A stretch of DNA of 44,310 nucleotides from Pseudomonas sp. LS-2 (lineage in GTDB: Bacteria; Pseudomonadota; Gammaproteobacteria; Pseudomonadales; Pseudomonadaceae). Location: NCBI RefSeq assembly GCF_003605735.1, contig NZ_QXTJ01000008.1, positions 35,020 through 79,329 of the forward strand, written 5' to 3'. This document shows positions 1-7,676 of this stretch, piece by piece. Every line of letters begins with the position of its first letter. Position 1 is the first letter of the stretch. The notes under the pieces are model-generated. The model ran no database searches. It had not been told where the DNA came from and saw only the letters and a list, made by a program, of their open reading frames with translations. A program made the translations under genes and the position numbers.

Positions 1-2
1 AG

Positions 3-440
3 CTTGCCGTCGAGCACGCCACCGCCGAGCAGCTCAACGAACTGCGCAAGATGGTCAGCGATGAGCGTGACAGCTTTTCCAGAGGGGATCGCGGGGCGGG
101 CATTCGTCTGTCGGGGGAGTTCCATCTCAAGCTCGCGGAAGCGGCGAAGAACGCCCCGCTGATCAGCTTTCAGCGCAGCCTGGTGTCGCAGACTTCATTG
201 ATCATCGCTCAGTACGAAAGCGGCAATCGCTCGCACTGTTCCTACGATGAGCACACCCAGTTGATCGACGCCATCGAGGCGCGGGACGCGGCCCTGGCGG
301 TCAACCTGATGATGCATCACATGGATCACATCGACAGCAAGCTCAACCTCGACGAAGAAAGCGCATCGGACGACCTGCACGCGGTCTTCTCGCACCTGAT
401 GCTGCCCAAGAAAAAGCCGGGCCGCAGTACGGCGGTTTGA
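3..440 (+). CDS. GntR-family transcriptional regulator, C-terminal part (FCD domain), cut by window start
   Basis: The reading frame is open from the first bases of the window to a TGA at 438-440, so only the last 145 or so residues are present and the N-terminal winged helix lies outside. What is visible is mostly helical and matches the FCD ligand-binding domain of FadR-type GntR regulators: a YDEHTQLIDAIEARDAALAV stretch followed by a His-rich helix (MMHHMDHID), where the family often carries its metal or ligand histidines. It faces the purine catabolism block (guaD, xdhC, xdhB, xdhA) end to end. A role as the local regulator of that block is inference from position only. A perfect hairpin follows the stop codon. 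Confidence 0.85.
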   Translation, partial: LAVEHATAEQLNELRKMVSDERDSFSRGDRGAGIRLSGEFHLKLAEAAKNAPLISFQRSLVSQTSLIIAQYESGNRSHCSYDEHTQLIDAIEARDAALAVNLMMHHMDHIDSKLNLDEESASDDLHAVFSHLMLPKKKPGRSTAV

Positions 441-448
441 TCGGTTTG

Positions 449-481
449 TGATCGTTCCCACGCAGAGCGTGGGAACGATCA
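449..481. repeat. Short palindrome between convergent genes (REP-like, possible terminator)
   Basis: A perfect 15-bp inverted repeat (449-463 with 467-481) encloses a 3-base loop. The arm reads TGATCGTTCCCACGC. Motifs of the GTTCCCACGC type are common extragenic palindromes in fluorescens/syringae pseudomonads. It lies between the convergent gntR and guaD genes and could end transcription from both sides, but there is no clear T-run. Confidence 0.75.
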
Positions 482-508
482 TCATAAAATTCAAACCGGG
501 CGCTGGCC

Positions 509-1813
509 TCAGCGCTTATGCACCAGAACCCCCGCCGAATAGGTCTCGCTGACCGTCCTGTCATCCCCCAGCGTCATTAACACGAACAACCGCTCTTCGA
601 TGCTGGTCGCCTGTTTCATGCGATAGGACAGCAGCGGGGTGGCGTTGAAATCGAGCACCACGAAGTCAGCTTCCGTGCCTTCCTGCAAGTTGCCGATCCT
701 GTCTTCCAGCCGCAGTGCTCGTGCGCCGCCAAGAGTCGCCAGGTACAGCGACTTGAACGGGCTGAGCTTGGCGCCCTGCAACTGCATCACCTTGTACGCC
801 TCGTTCAGCGTCTGCAGGATCGAGAAGCTGGTCCCGCCGCCGACATCCGTCCCCAGGCCCACATTGACCTTGTGCCGTTCCGCCATCGGCAGGTTGAACA
901 GGCCACTGCCCAGGAAGAAGTTGGACGTCGGGCAGAAGGCGATGGCTGACCCGGTCTCTGCCAGTCGCTCACATTCCTGATCGCACAGATGCACCCCGTG
1001 GGCGAACACCGAGCGCTCGCCCAGCAGCTTGAAGTGGTCGTACACATCCAGGTAATTCTTGCGCTCCGGGAACAGTTCCTTGACCCACTCGACTTCCTTC
1101 AGGTTTTCACTGATATGGGTCTGCATGTACAGGTCCGGGTACTCCGTCAGCAGTTGTCCGGCCAGAGCCAGTTGCTCGGGCGTACTGGTCGGCGCGAAGC
1201 GCGGCGTGACCGCGTAGTGCAGACGGCCCTTGCCGTGCCAGCGCTCGATCAGCGCCTTGCTGTCGACGTAGCTGGACTCGGCGGTGTCCACCAGATAGTC
1301 CGGGGCATTGCGGTCCATCATCACCTTGCCGGCGATCATGCGCAGGTTGAGCTTCTCGGCCGCCGTGAAAAAGGCTTCCACCGACTCCTTGTGGCGACTG
1401 CCGAAGACCAGCGCGGTGGTGGTGCCGTTACGCAGCAGTTCCTTGATGAAAATGTCGGACACTTCAGCGGCGTGCGCCGGATCGGCGAACTGACGCTCGA
1501 CCGGGAAGACATAGGTGTTCAGCCAGTCCAGTAACTGTTCGCCGTAGGAACCGACCATGCCGGTCTGAGGCAAGTGGATATGGGTGTCGATGAAGCCGGC
1601 CGTGATCAGGGCGTCCTTGTAGGCCACCACTTCCACATCGCCGGCAAGTTTGCCCAGCAGATCCTTTGCATGGCCGACGGCAGAGATCTTGCCGTTCTCG
1701 ACCAGCATCAGGCCGTCTTCGAAATAGGCGTAGGAGGCGTCGACCCCGACTTCGGCAGGGTCGGCGATGCTGTGAACGATGGCGGCGCGGTAGGCTTTCT
1801 TTTCAATAGTCAT
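509..1813 (-). CDS. guaD: Guanine deaminase
   Basis: This 434-residue amidohydrolase is predicted to hydrolyse guanine to xanthine and ammonia, the step feeding xanthine dehydrogenase. Metal-dependent amidohydrolase motifs appear in order: GFIDTHIHLPQ (HxH metal ligands, about residue 75-85), THISEN (about 234), HGVHLC (about 271) and GLGTDVGGGTS (the aspartate ligand, about 322). Length matches bacterial GuaD. It is the last gene of a leftward block xdhA-xdhB-xdhC-guaD, with 24 bases between xdhC and guaD. The ATG at 1813 has only a weak purine-rich stretch in front of it, consistent with coupling to xdhC. The motif set and the neighbours make other amidohydrolase functions unlikely. Confidence 0.95.
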   Translation of the reverse strand: MTIEKKAYRAAIVHSIADPAEVGVDASYAYFEDGLMLVENGKISAVGHAKDLLGKLAGDVEVVAYKDALITAGFIDTHIHLPQTGMVGSYGEQLLDWLNTYVFPVERQFADPAHAAEVSDIFIKELLRNGTTTALVFGSRHKESVEAFFTAAEKLNLRMIAGKVMMDRNAPDYLVDTAESSYVDSKALIERWHGKGRLHYAVTPRFAPTSTPEQLALAGQLLTEYPDLYMQTHISENLKEVEWVKELFPERKNYLDVYDHFKLLGERSVFAHGVHLCDQECERLAETGSAIAFCPTSNFFLGSGLFNLPMAERHKVNVGLGTDVGGGTSFSILQTLNEAYKVMQLQGAKLSPFKSLYLATLGGARALRLEDRIGNLQEGTEADFVVLDFNATPLLSYRMKQATSIEERLFVLMTLGDDRTVSETYSAGVLVHKR

Positions 1814-1837
1814 GTTCGGGATTCGTTCTTCATGGAT

Positions 1838-2677
1838 TCATTGAGCCTGACTGCGGCGTGAGACCGGCATCAGCCTGGCTATCGGTTCAGAGGTCGAGCC
1901 CTGCTCGCCAAAGTTCATGTTGTACGTGGCGATCACCTCTGCCGCGACCGAGACCGCAATTTCTATCGGCAGCTTGCCTTTCACTTCGGCCAGGCCCATG
2001 GGGCAGCGCATGCGCTGGACCAGTGCCGGGTCGAAGCCGCGATCACGCAGTCGATGTTCAAACTTGGCGCGTTTGGTTTTCGAGCCGATCAGGCCGAACC
2101 AGGTGAAGTCACCGCGCTTGAGAATGGCGGCGGTCAGTTCCAGGTCCAGCTGATGGTTGTGGGTCATGACGATGCAGTAGCTGCCGGGAGGCAGATTATC
2201 CACTTCGTCGACCACCTCGTCGTTGACGATTCTGGTCACGCCTTCGGGCAGATGCGCGGGAAATTCGGCTTCTCGCGAATCGATCCAGCGCACGCGGCAC
2301 GGCAGGCTGGCGAGCAGCGGCACCAGCGCACGGCCGACGTGGCCAGCGCCGAACACGGCGATCTGCGCCTGCGGCTGACCCATGGGTTCGAAGAGCAAGA
2401 CGTTCACGCCGCCGCAGCACTGACCTAGGCTGGCGCCGAGGCTGAAACGTTCGAGGCGGGTTTGCTGGCTGCCACCTTCGAGCATCTCACGGGCGATCTC
2501 CATGGCCTTGAATTCCAGATGGCCGCCGCCGATGGTGTCGTAAATCCGCTCCGCGCTGACCACCATCTTCGAGCCTGCATTGCGCGGCGTCGAGCCGCGC
2601 TCCTCGATGATGGTCACCAGCACGCAGGCTTCACCCCGGGTTTGCAACTCGGCGAGGGCGCTGATCCAGTTGTTCAT
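1838..2677 (-). CDS. xdhC: Xanthine dehydrogenase accessory protein XdhC
   Basis: The 279-residue protein has the XdhC/CoxI N-terminal domain (VTIIEERGSTPRNAGSKM near residue 22, then GGGHLEF near 50) and a C-terminal Rossmann domain beginning IAVFGAGHVGRAL near residue 107. In characterised bacteria XdhC binds molybdenum cofactor, supports its sulfuration and hands it to the large subunit of xanthine dehydrogenase. Its position directly after xdhB fits this. The start is supported by AGGAG eight or so bases before the ATG at 2677. It is separated from xdhB by about 170 bases holding a large palindromic repeat, so the two may not be expressed at equal levels. Confidence 0.95.
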   Translation of the reverse strand: MNNWISALAELQTRGEACVLVTIIEERGSTPRNAGSKMVVSAERIYDTIGGGHLEFKAMEIAREMLEGGSQQTRLERFSLGASLGQCCGGVNVLLFEPMGQPQAQIAVFGAGHVGRALVPLLASLPCRVRWIDSREAEFPAHLPEGVTRIVNDEVVDEVDNLPPGSYCIVMTHNHQLDLELTAAILKRGDFTWFGLIGSKTKRAKFEHRLRDRGFDPALVQRMRCPMGLAEVKGKLPIEIAVSVAAEVIATYNMNFGEQGSTSEPIARLMPVSRRSQAQ

Positions 2678-2762
2678 GTGTTTCTCCTGATCGAGTCAGA
2701 CGATCAAAAAACCGGCTCATCCATTGATCGAGCAATATCCGCTGTTTCTGTGAAGTACGGCC

Positions 2763-2832
2763 CTGTAGCAGTCCGGCTTGCCGGCGGTAGCGATCTCGCA
2801 GACGTCACCGCCGGCGAGCCGTGCTGCTACAG
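2763..2832. repeat. Extragenic inverted repeat between xdhB and xdhC
   Basis: The outer arms CTGTAGCAG (2763-2771) and CTGCTACAG (2824-2832) are perfectly complementary, and GCTTGCCGGCGGT pairs with most of ACCGCCGGCGAGC inside. Related copies are at 18188-18211 (one arm), 25689-25758, 29902-29968 and 35337-35434. All copies are intergenic, which fits a dispersed REP/BIME-type family. Here it lies inside a presumed operon, so it may act as an mRNA stabiliser or attenuator. Confidence 0.85.
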
Positions 2833-2848
2833 AGGTGCTTCGACGCCG

Positions 2849-5257
2849 CTAAACCGGTGAAACGGTCAGATCATGCGCCACGCCTTGCGCTTCCGTCGCT
2901 GGATGCTTGAGCTTGCGCATCTGCTCACAACCCCACAGCACACGCTCAGGCGTCGCAGGCGCGTCGATCCTGGGCTGGTGCCTGTAATCGCCCAGACTCG
3001 CCACCGCATCCTTGATCGCGCACCACGCCGCGATCCCCAGCATGAATGGCGGCTCACCCACGGCCTTGGAATGAAACACTGTGTCTTCCGGGTTCTTGCG
3101 GTTCTCCACCAGCTTCACCCGCAGGTCCGCAGGCATGTCTGCGACCGCCGGAATCTTGTAGCCGGCCGGGCCATTGGTCATTAGCTTGCCCTTGGCGTTC
3201 CACACCAGTTCTTCGGTGGTCAGCCAGCCCATGCCTTGAATGTAGCCGCCTTCGACCTGACCAATGTCGATGGCCGGGTTCAGCGAGGCGCCGACGTCGT
3301 GCAGGATGTCGGTGCGCAGCATCTTGTACTCGCCGGTCAGCGTGTCGACGACCACTTCAGTGCACGCCGCGCCGAACGCAAAGTAGTAGAACGGCCGACC
3401 ACGGGCCTGACTGCGGTCGTAATAGATTTTCGGCGTTTTGTAATAACCGGTGCTCGACAGCGACACCTGGCCCATCCACGCCTGCTGCGCGAGGGTATCG
3501 AAGCTGATCACCTGCTCGCCGACGCGGACATGCCCGTTGCGGAACTCGACCTGCGATTCCTCACACGTGTAGTGCTTCGCCGCGAACTCTACCAGTCGTT
3601 GCTTGATGGTTTCCGCCGCGTTCTGCGCCGCTTTCCCATTGAGGTCGGCGCCGCTGGAGGCGGCTGTTGGCGAGGTGTTCGGCACCTTGTCGGTATTGGT
3701 CGCCGTGATCTGCACGCGGTCGATATCGACCTGGAACACCTCGGCCACCACCTGCGCCACTTTGATGTTCAGGCCCTGGCCCATCTCGGTGCCGCCGTGG
3801 TTCAGATGGATGCTGCCGTCGGTGTAGATGTGGATCAGCGCACCGGCCTGATTGAGGAAGCTGGCGGTGAAGGAAATGCCGAATTTCACGGGGGTCAACG
3901 CCAGGCCTTTCTTCAGAATCGGGCTGTTGGCGTTGTAGGCGATGATCGCTTTGCGACGCTCGGCGTACTGGCTGCTCTCTTCCAGTTCGGCGGTCATCTC
4001 TTCGAGCAGGTTGTGCTCGACGGTCTGATAGTAGTGCGTGACGTTACGGTCCGTCTTGCCATAGTAGTTGGCCTTGCGCACCGCCAGCGGGTCCTTGCCC
4101 AGATGCCGGGCGATGGCGTCCATCACTTCCTCGATGGCGACCATCCCTTGCGGGCCGCCGAAGCCGCGATAGGCGGTGTTCGACGCAGTGTTGGTCTTGC
4201 AGCGATGGCCGTTAATGGTGGCATCGCCCAGGTAGTACGAGTTGTCGGCGTGGAACATCGCGCGATCGACAATCGAAGCTGACAAGTCTGGCGAATAACC
4301 GCAGTTGCCTGCCAGCTCCAGCTGAATCCCACGCAGACGACCGTCATGGTCGAAGCCCACGTCGTACTCGACGTAGAAGGGGTGGCGCTTGCCGGTCATC
4401 ATCATGTCTTCGACACGGGGCAGGCGCATCTTGGTCGGCTGACCGGTGATGCGCGCGATCACTGCGCACAAGCACGCAGGGCTCGCCGCCTGGGTTTCCT
4501 TGCCACCGAAACCACCGCCCATGCGGCGCATGTCCACGACGATTTTGTTCATCGACACATCGAGCACTTCGGCGACCAGCTTCTGCACTTCGGTCGGGTT
4601 CTGGGTCGAGCAGTAGACGATCATGCCGCCGTCTTCGGTCGGCATCACCGAAGAAATCTGCGTCTCCAGATAAAAGTGTTCCTGACCACCGATGTGCAGC
4701 GTGCCTTGAATCCGGTGCGGTGCGGTTTCCAGTGCGACGGCAGAGTCGCCGCGCTGGTGGGTGTGACTGTCGAGCACGAAATGCTTTTTGCGGTAGGCCT
4801 CGACCACGTCGAGCACGGGTTCCAGGTCTTCATATTCGATGATCGCCGCCATCGCCGCCTTGCGTGCGGTTTCCAGGTCGCGGGCCGCCACGGCAATCAC
4901 CGGCTGACCGACGAACTCGACCTTGTCGATGGCCAGCAGCGGGTCACCCGGTAACAAGGGTCCGATGTCCTTGAGGCCCGGAATGTCTTCGTGAGTGATG
5001 GCAATGCGCACGCCTTCGAAGTTGTAGCACGGCGAAACATCGACGCTGACGATCCGCGCATGGGCCCGGTCGGACATCCGCGCATACACGTGCAACTGGT
5101 TGGGAAATTCCAGTCGATCATCGATGTAGATCGCTTCGCCCGACACATGCTTGTCGGCGCTGTCGTGCTTGACGCTGCGGCCGACGCCAGTGGTGAGGTC
5201 CTGCTGGAAAAGGGCGACCAGTTCTTCCTGAGTCTTTTGGGGAGCGTGATTAGACAT
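2849..5257 (-). CDS. xdhB: Xanthine dehydrogenase, molybdopterin-binding (large) subunit
   Basis: This 802-residue subunit carries the molybdopterin site that hydroxylates hypoxanthine and xanthine to urate. Family motifs are visible: GGGFGGKE (about residue 246), AYRGFGGPQ (about 362), GGTEMGQGL (about 485) and AVGEPPFMLG (about 740), the last holding the catalytic glutamate of the xanthine oxidase family. The ATG at 5257 lies 8 bases inside the end of xdhA (stop 5250), indicating translational coupling to the small subunit. Length is normal for bacterial two-subunit enzymes of the XdhAB type. Nothing in the sequence suggests damage. Confidence 0.96.
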   Translation of the reverse strand: MSNHAPQKTQEELVALFQQDLTTGVGRSVKHDSADKHVSGEAIYIDDRLEFPNQLHVYARMSDRAHARIVSVDVSPCYNFEGVRIAITHEDIPGLKDIGPLLPGDPLLAIDKVEFVGQPVIAVAARDLETARKAAMAAIIEYEDLEPVLDVVEAYRKKHFVLDSHTHQRGDSAVALETAPHRIQGTLHIGGQEHFYLETQISSVMPTEDGGMIVYCSTQNPTEVQKLVAEVLDVSMNKIVVDMRRMGGGFGGKETQAASPACLCAVIARITGQPTKMRLPRVEDMMMTGKRHPFYVEYDVGFDHDGRLRGIQLELAGNCGYSPDLSASIVDRAMFHADNSYYLGDATINGHRCKTNTASNTAYRGFGGPQGMVAIEEVMDAIARHLGKDPLAVRKANYYGKTDRNVTHYYQTVEHNLLEEMTAELEESSQYAERRKAIIAYNANSPILKKGLALTPVKFGISFTASFLNQAGALIHIYTDGSIHLNHGGTEMGQGLNIKVAQVVAEVFQVDIDRVQITATNTDKVPNTSPTAASSGADLNGKAAQNAAETIKQRLVEFAAKHYTCEESQVEFRNGHVRVGEQVISFDTLAQQAWMGQVSLSSTGYYKTPKIYYDRSQARGRPFYYFAFGAACTEVVVDTLTGEYKMLRTDILHDVGASLNPAIDIGQVEGGYIQGMGWLTTEELVWNAKGKLMTNGPAGYKIPAVADMPADLRVKLVENRKNPEDTVFHSKAVGEPPFMLGIAAWCAIKDAVASLGDYRHQPRIDAPATPERVLWGCEQMRKLKHPATEAQGVAHDLTVSPV

Positions 5258-6704
5258 ATGCAGTCACCCGCGTCTCGATGTGTGGCGTTTGCAGCTCGAT
5301 GAAGTATTTGCGCAGCAGGTTCTGCGCGCTCAGCAGGCGGTACTCCTTGGTGGCGCGGAAGTCCGACAGCGGTGTGAAGTCCTTTTCCAGCGCAGCACAG
5401 GCGCGCTCGACGGTGGCCGAGGTCCAGGGTTGGCCGATCAGGGCCTGCTCGCAATGGGCGGCGCGTTTCGGGATCGCTGCCATGCCGCCGAATGCAGCGC
5501 GGGCGTCGACGATGGCGCCATTTTCGACTTGAACGCGGAAGGCGGCGCAGACCGCAGAAATATCATCGTCCAGTCGTTTGGACACCTTATAGGCGCGGAA
5601 GGCCTGCTTCGCATTGGCCTTGGGCACGATGATCTTCTCGATGAACTCGCTTTCCTGACGGGCGGTTACGCGGTAATCGATGAAGTAATCCTCCAGCGAC
5701 AAGGTGCGCGATGTCTCTCCCTTGCGCAGGACGATCTTCGCCCCCAGCGCGATCAGGAGGGGAGGCGAGTCACCAATCGGCGAAGCGTTGCCAATGTTGC
5801 CGCCCAGCGTGCCCTGATTGCGAATCTGCAGCGACGCAAAACGGTGCAACAACTCGCCGAAGTCCGGGTATTCGCTGCTCAGCGCCTCATAGCAGTCGGT
5901 GAGCGCCGTGGCGGCGCCGATTTCGATGCGATCGTCGAAGTGCTCGACCTTCTTCATTTCGGCGACGTTGCCAACGTAAATCATCACCGGCAGCGGGCGG
6001 TGGAACTGGGTGACTTCCAGCGCCAGATCAGTGCCGCCTGCCAGCAGTCGGGCCTGTGGATACGAATCATAGAGGTCGGCCAGATCCGCCACGGTCAGCG
6101 GCACCAGGCAACGCTTGTCGCCGCTGTTCAGCTCGGCGGTTTCTTGCGGGCTGATGGCCTTCAGGCGAGCGATGGTCTGAGCTTTACGGGTATCGAACTG
6201 ATCGGGTTCGCGCTGGCTGCAGCACTGTTCGGCGGCTGCCAGGATCGGGCGATAGCCGGTGCAGCGGCAGAGGTTGCCGGCGAGGGCTTCATGGGCCTGC
6301 GACGAGTCGGCTTGCGTGCTGTTCTTCTGCAACGCGAACAACGACATCACAAAACCCGGCGTGCAGAAACCGCACTGCGAACCGTGGCATTCAACCATGG
6401 CCTTCTGCACGCTGTGCAACTGGCCTTGGTGCTTGAGGTCTTCGACGCTGATCAGCTGTTTGCCGTGCAGCGATGCAACGAACGTCAGGCACGAGTTGAG
6501 GCTGCGATAGCTCAAGTGATCCTGACCCTCGTCGTCGGTGCTCAGCTCGCCGACGACGACGGTACACGCGCCGCAGTCGCCGCTGGCGCAGCCTTCCTTG
6601 GTGCCGGATTTGTGCAAATGCTCACGCAGATAGTTGAGCACCGTCATGTTGGGGTCCAGAGCATGCTCGGTTTTCAGCTCTTGGTTCAGCAAAAACTGGA
6701 TCAC
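5250..6704 (-). CDS. xdhA: Xanthine dehydrogenase, iron-sulfur/FAD (small) subunit
   Basis: The 484-residue protein carries electrons from the molybdenum site in XdhB to NAD. The N-terminal plant-type [2Fe-2S] domain shows CASGDCGACTV (about residue 39), and the second cluster domain shows CGFCTPGFV (about 111) and LCRCTGYRP (about 145). The FAD domain follows with LLAGGTDLALEV (about 220) and GGNIGNASPIGD (about 303). The start is a GTG at 6704 preceded by GAGG at an 8-base spacing; the frame has no better start. It is the first gene of the leftward xdhA-xdhB-xdhC-guaD unit and faces the divergent GntR gene at 7014. Confidence 0.96.
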   Translation of the reverse strand: MIQFLLNQELKTEHALDPNMTVLNYLREHLHKSGTKEGCASGDCGACTVVVGELSTDDEGQDHLSYRSLNSCLTFVASLHGKQLISVEDLKHQGQLHSVQKAMVECHGSQCGFCTPGFVMSLFALQKNSTQADSSQAHEALAGNLCRCTGYRPILAAAEQCCSQREPDQFDTRKAQTIARLKAISPQETAELNSGDKRCLVPLTVADLADLYDSYPQARLLAGGTDLALEVTQFHRPLPVMIYVGNVAEMKKVEHFDDRIEIGAATALTDCYEALSSEYPDFGELLHRFASLQIRNQGTLGGNIGNASPIGDSPPLLIALGAKIVLRKGETSRTLSLEDYFIDYRVTARQESEFIEKIIVPKANAKQAFRAYKVSKRLDDDISAVCAAFRVQVENGAIVDARAAFGGMAAIPKRAAHCEQALIGQPWTSATVERACAALEKDFTPLSDFRATKEYRLLSAQNLLRKYFIELQTPHIETRVTAYV

Positions 6705-7013
6705 GGGTCGCGCCTCGTCTTCTTGTAATAGATAACTGCCGTTAAAGGTGTTACGGAATCTGTCATCGAACCTGTCGATGAATCTATCAGTTCTGACTAT
6801 TGGGTCAATTAAAATCTGACCTTTAAGTCAAGAAAATGAGTTTTCTGTAAGCTGCCCGATTAACGGCACCATGGCCATGCAATGAATCGGTGTGGCGACC
6901 CTCAAAGTTTTGCTTATTTCGTGCCAGTTTCGGTGTATATGGCCCTGCGCCACGGGTATCCAGTGCGATACACTGCGCCGCTTGTGTGCAGCCATTGGAT
7001 TTAAAGGAAAGAA
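6705..7013. other. Divergent intergenic region between xdhA and the GntR gene
   Basis: These 309 bases are clearly richer in A+T than the flanking genes and contain no convincing gene. They must hold the promoters for leftward xdhA and rightward gntR-smc. I see no strong -10/-35 pair in either direction; weak candidates are TTGCTT at 6910 with TGTATA at 6934 for the rightward unit. A regulator-binding site is likely here but I could not define one. Confidence 0.5.
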
Positions 7014-7673
7014 ATGACGTTCAAGGCACCGGACAGCCTCGCTGAGCAGATCGCTCATCACCTCGCCGAGCGGATTATTCGCGGAGAGCTAAAGCCAGGG
7101 GAGCGGATTCAGGAGCAGAAGGTCACTGCTGCACTCAATGTCAGCCGTGGGTCGGTGCGTGAGGCACTTTTGATCCTCGAACGCCGCCATCTGATCGTGA
7201 TTCTGCCGCGCCGTGGCGCTCAGGTTTCCGTCCTCACCCCGCACAACGTTACCAGCCTCTGCGCATTGATGAGCGAGCTGTACATCCTGCTTGGTCTCTC
7301 GGTGGCGAAAAGCTGGAAGGAAGAACTCGACCTGGCGCCATTCCTGCAAATCCAGCAGCGTCTGATCGCCAGTTGTGAGCGCGGCGACGTGAAAACCTTC
7401 GTCGAAGACAGCTTCAACGTGATGCGCGCCACATTCCCGTTCGCCGACAACCCGTATCTGGAAGAGACCGTCGAGAACCTGCAGCCGTCCATGAGCCGCT
7501 TCTACTATCTGGCTCTTGAGCAGCGTCAGGCCGAGATGAGCGAGTACCTGACCCTGTTCGGCCAACTGCTCGAAGCGGTGCTGGCCCGCGATCTGACGCG
7601 CATCCGCGCCGTGCTGACCAGCTACGCCGAGCGCAGTTGCCAGTCGATCCTGTCTGCCCTGGCGGCCAGCTGA
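7014..7673 (+). CDS. GntR-family (FadR-type, FCD domain) transcriptional regulator
   Basis: The 219-residue protein has an N-terminal winged helix-turn-helix (SLAEQIAHHLAERIIRGELKP through VSRGSVREAL, residues about 6-55) and an all-helical FCD effector domain (about 80-210). An AAAGGAAAG Shine-Dalgarno stands just before the ATG. It ends only 3 bases before smc, so it probably heads the smc transcript. It is also divergent from xdhA, so it could control purine catabolism, its own operon, or an unrelated target; the effector cannot be read from sequence. Confidence 0.92.
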   Translation: MTFKAPDSLAEQIAHHLAERIIRGELKPGERIQEQKVTAALNVSRGSVREALLILERRHLIVILPRRGAQVSVLTPHNVTSLCALMSELYILLGLSVAKSWKEELDLAPFLQIQQRLIASCERGDVKTFVEDSFNVMRATFPFADNPYLEETVENLQPSMSRFYYLALEQRQAEMSEYLTLFGQLLEAVLARDLTRIRAVLTSYAERSCQSILSALAAS

Positions 7674-7676
7674 TCC

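Noticed and set aside
5280..6728. 482-codon open frame antisense to xdhA
   Set aside because: It is the mirror frame of a clear xanthine dehydrogenase subunit in high-G+C DNA; no motif or start signal.
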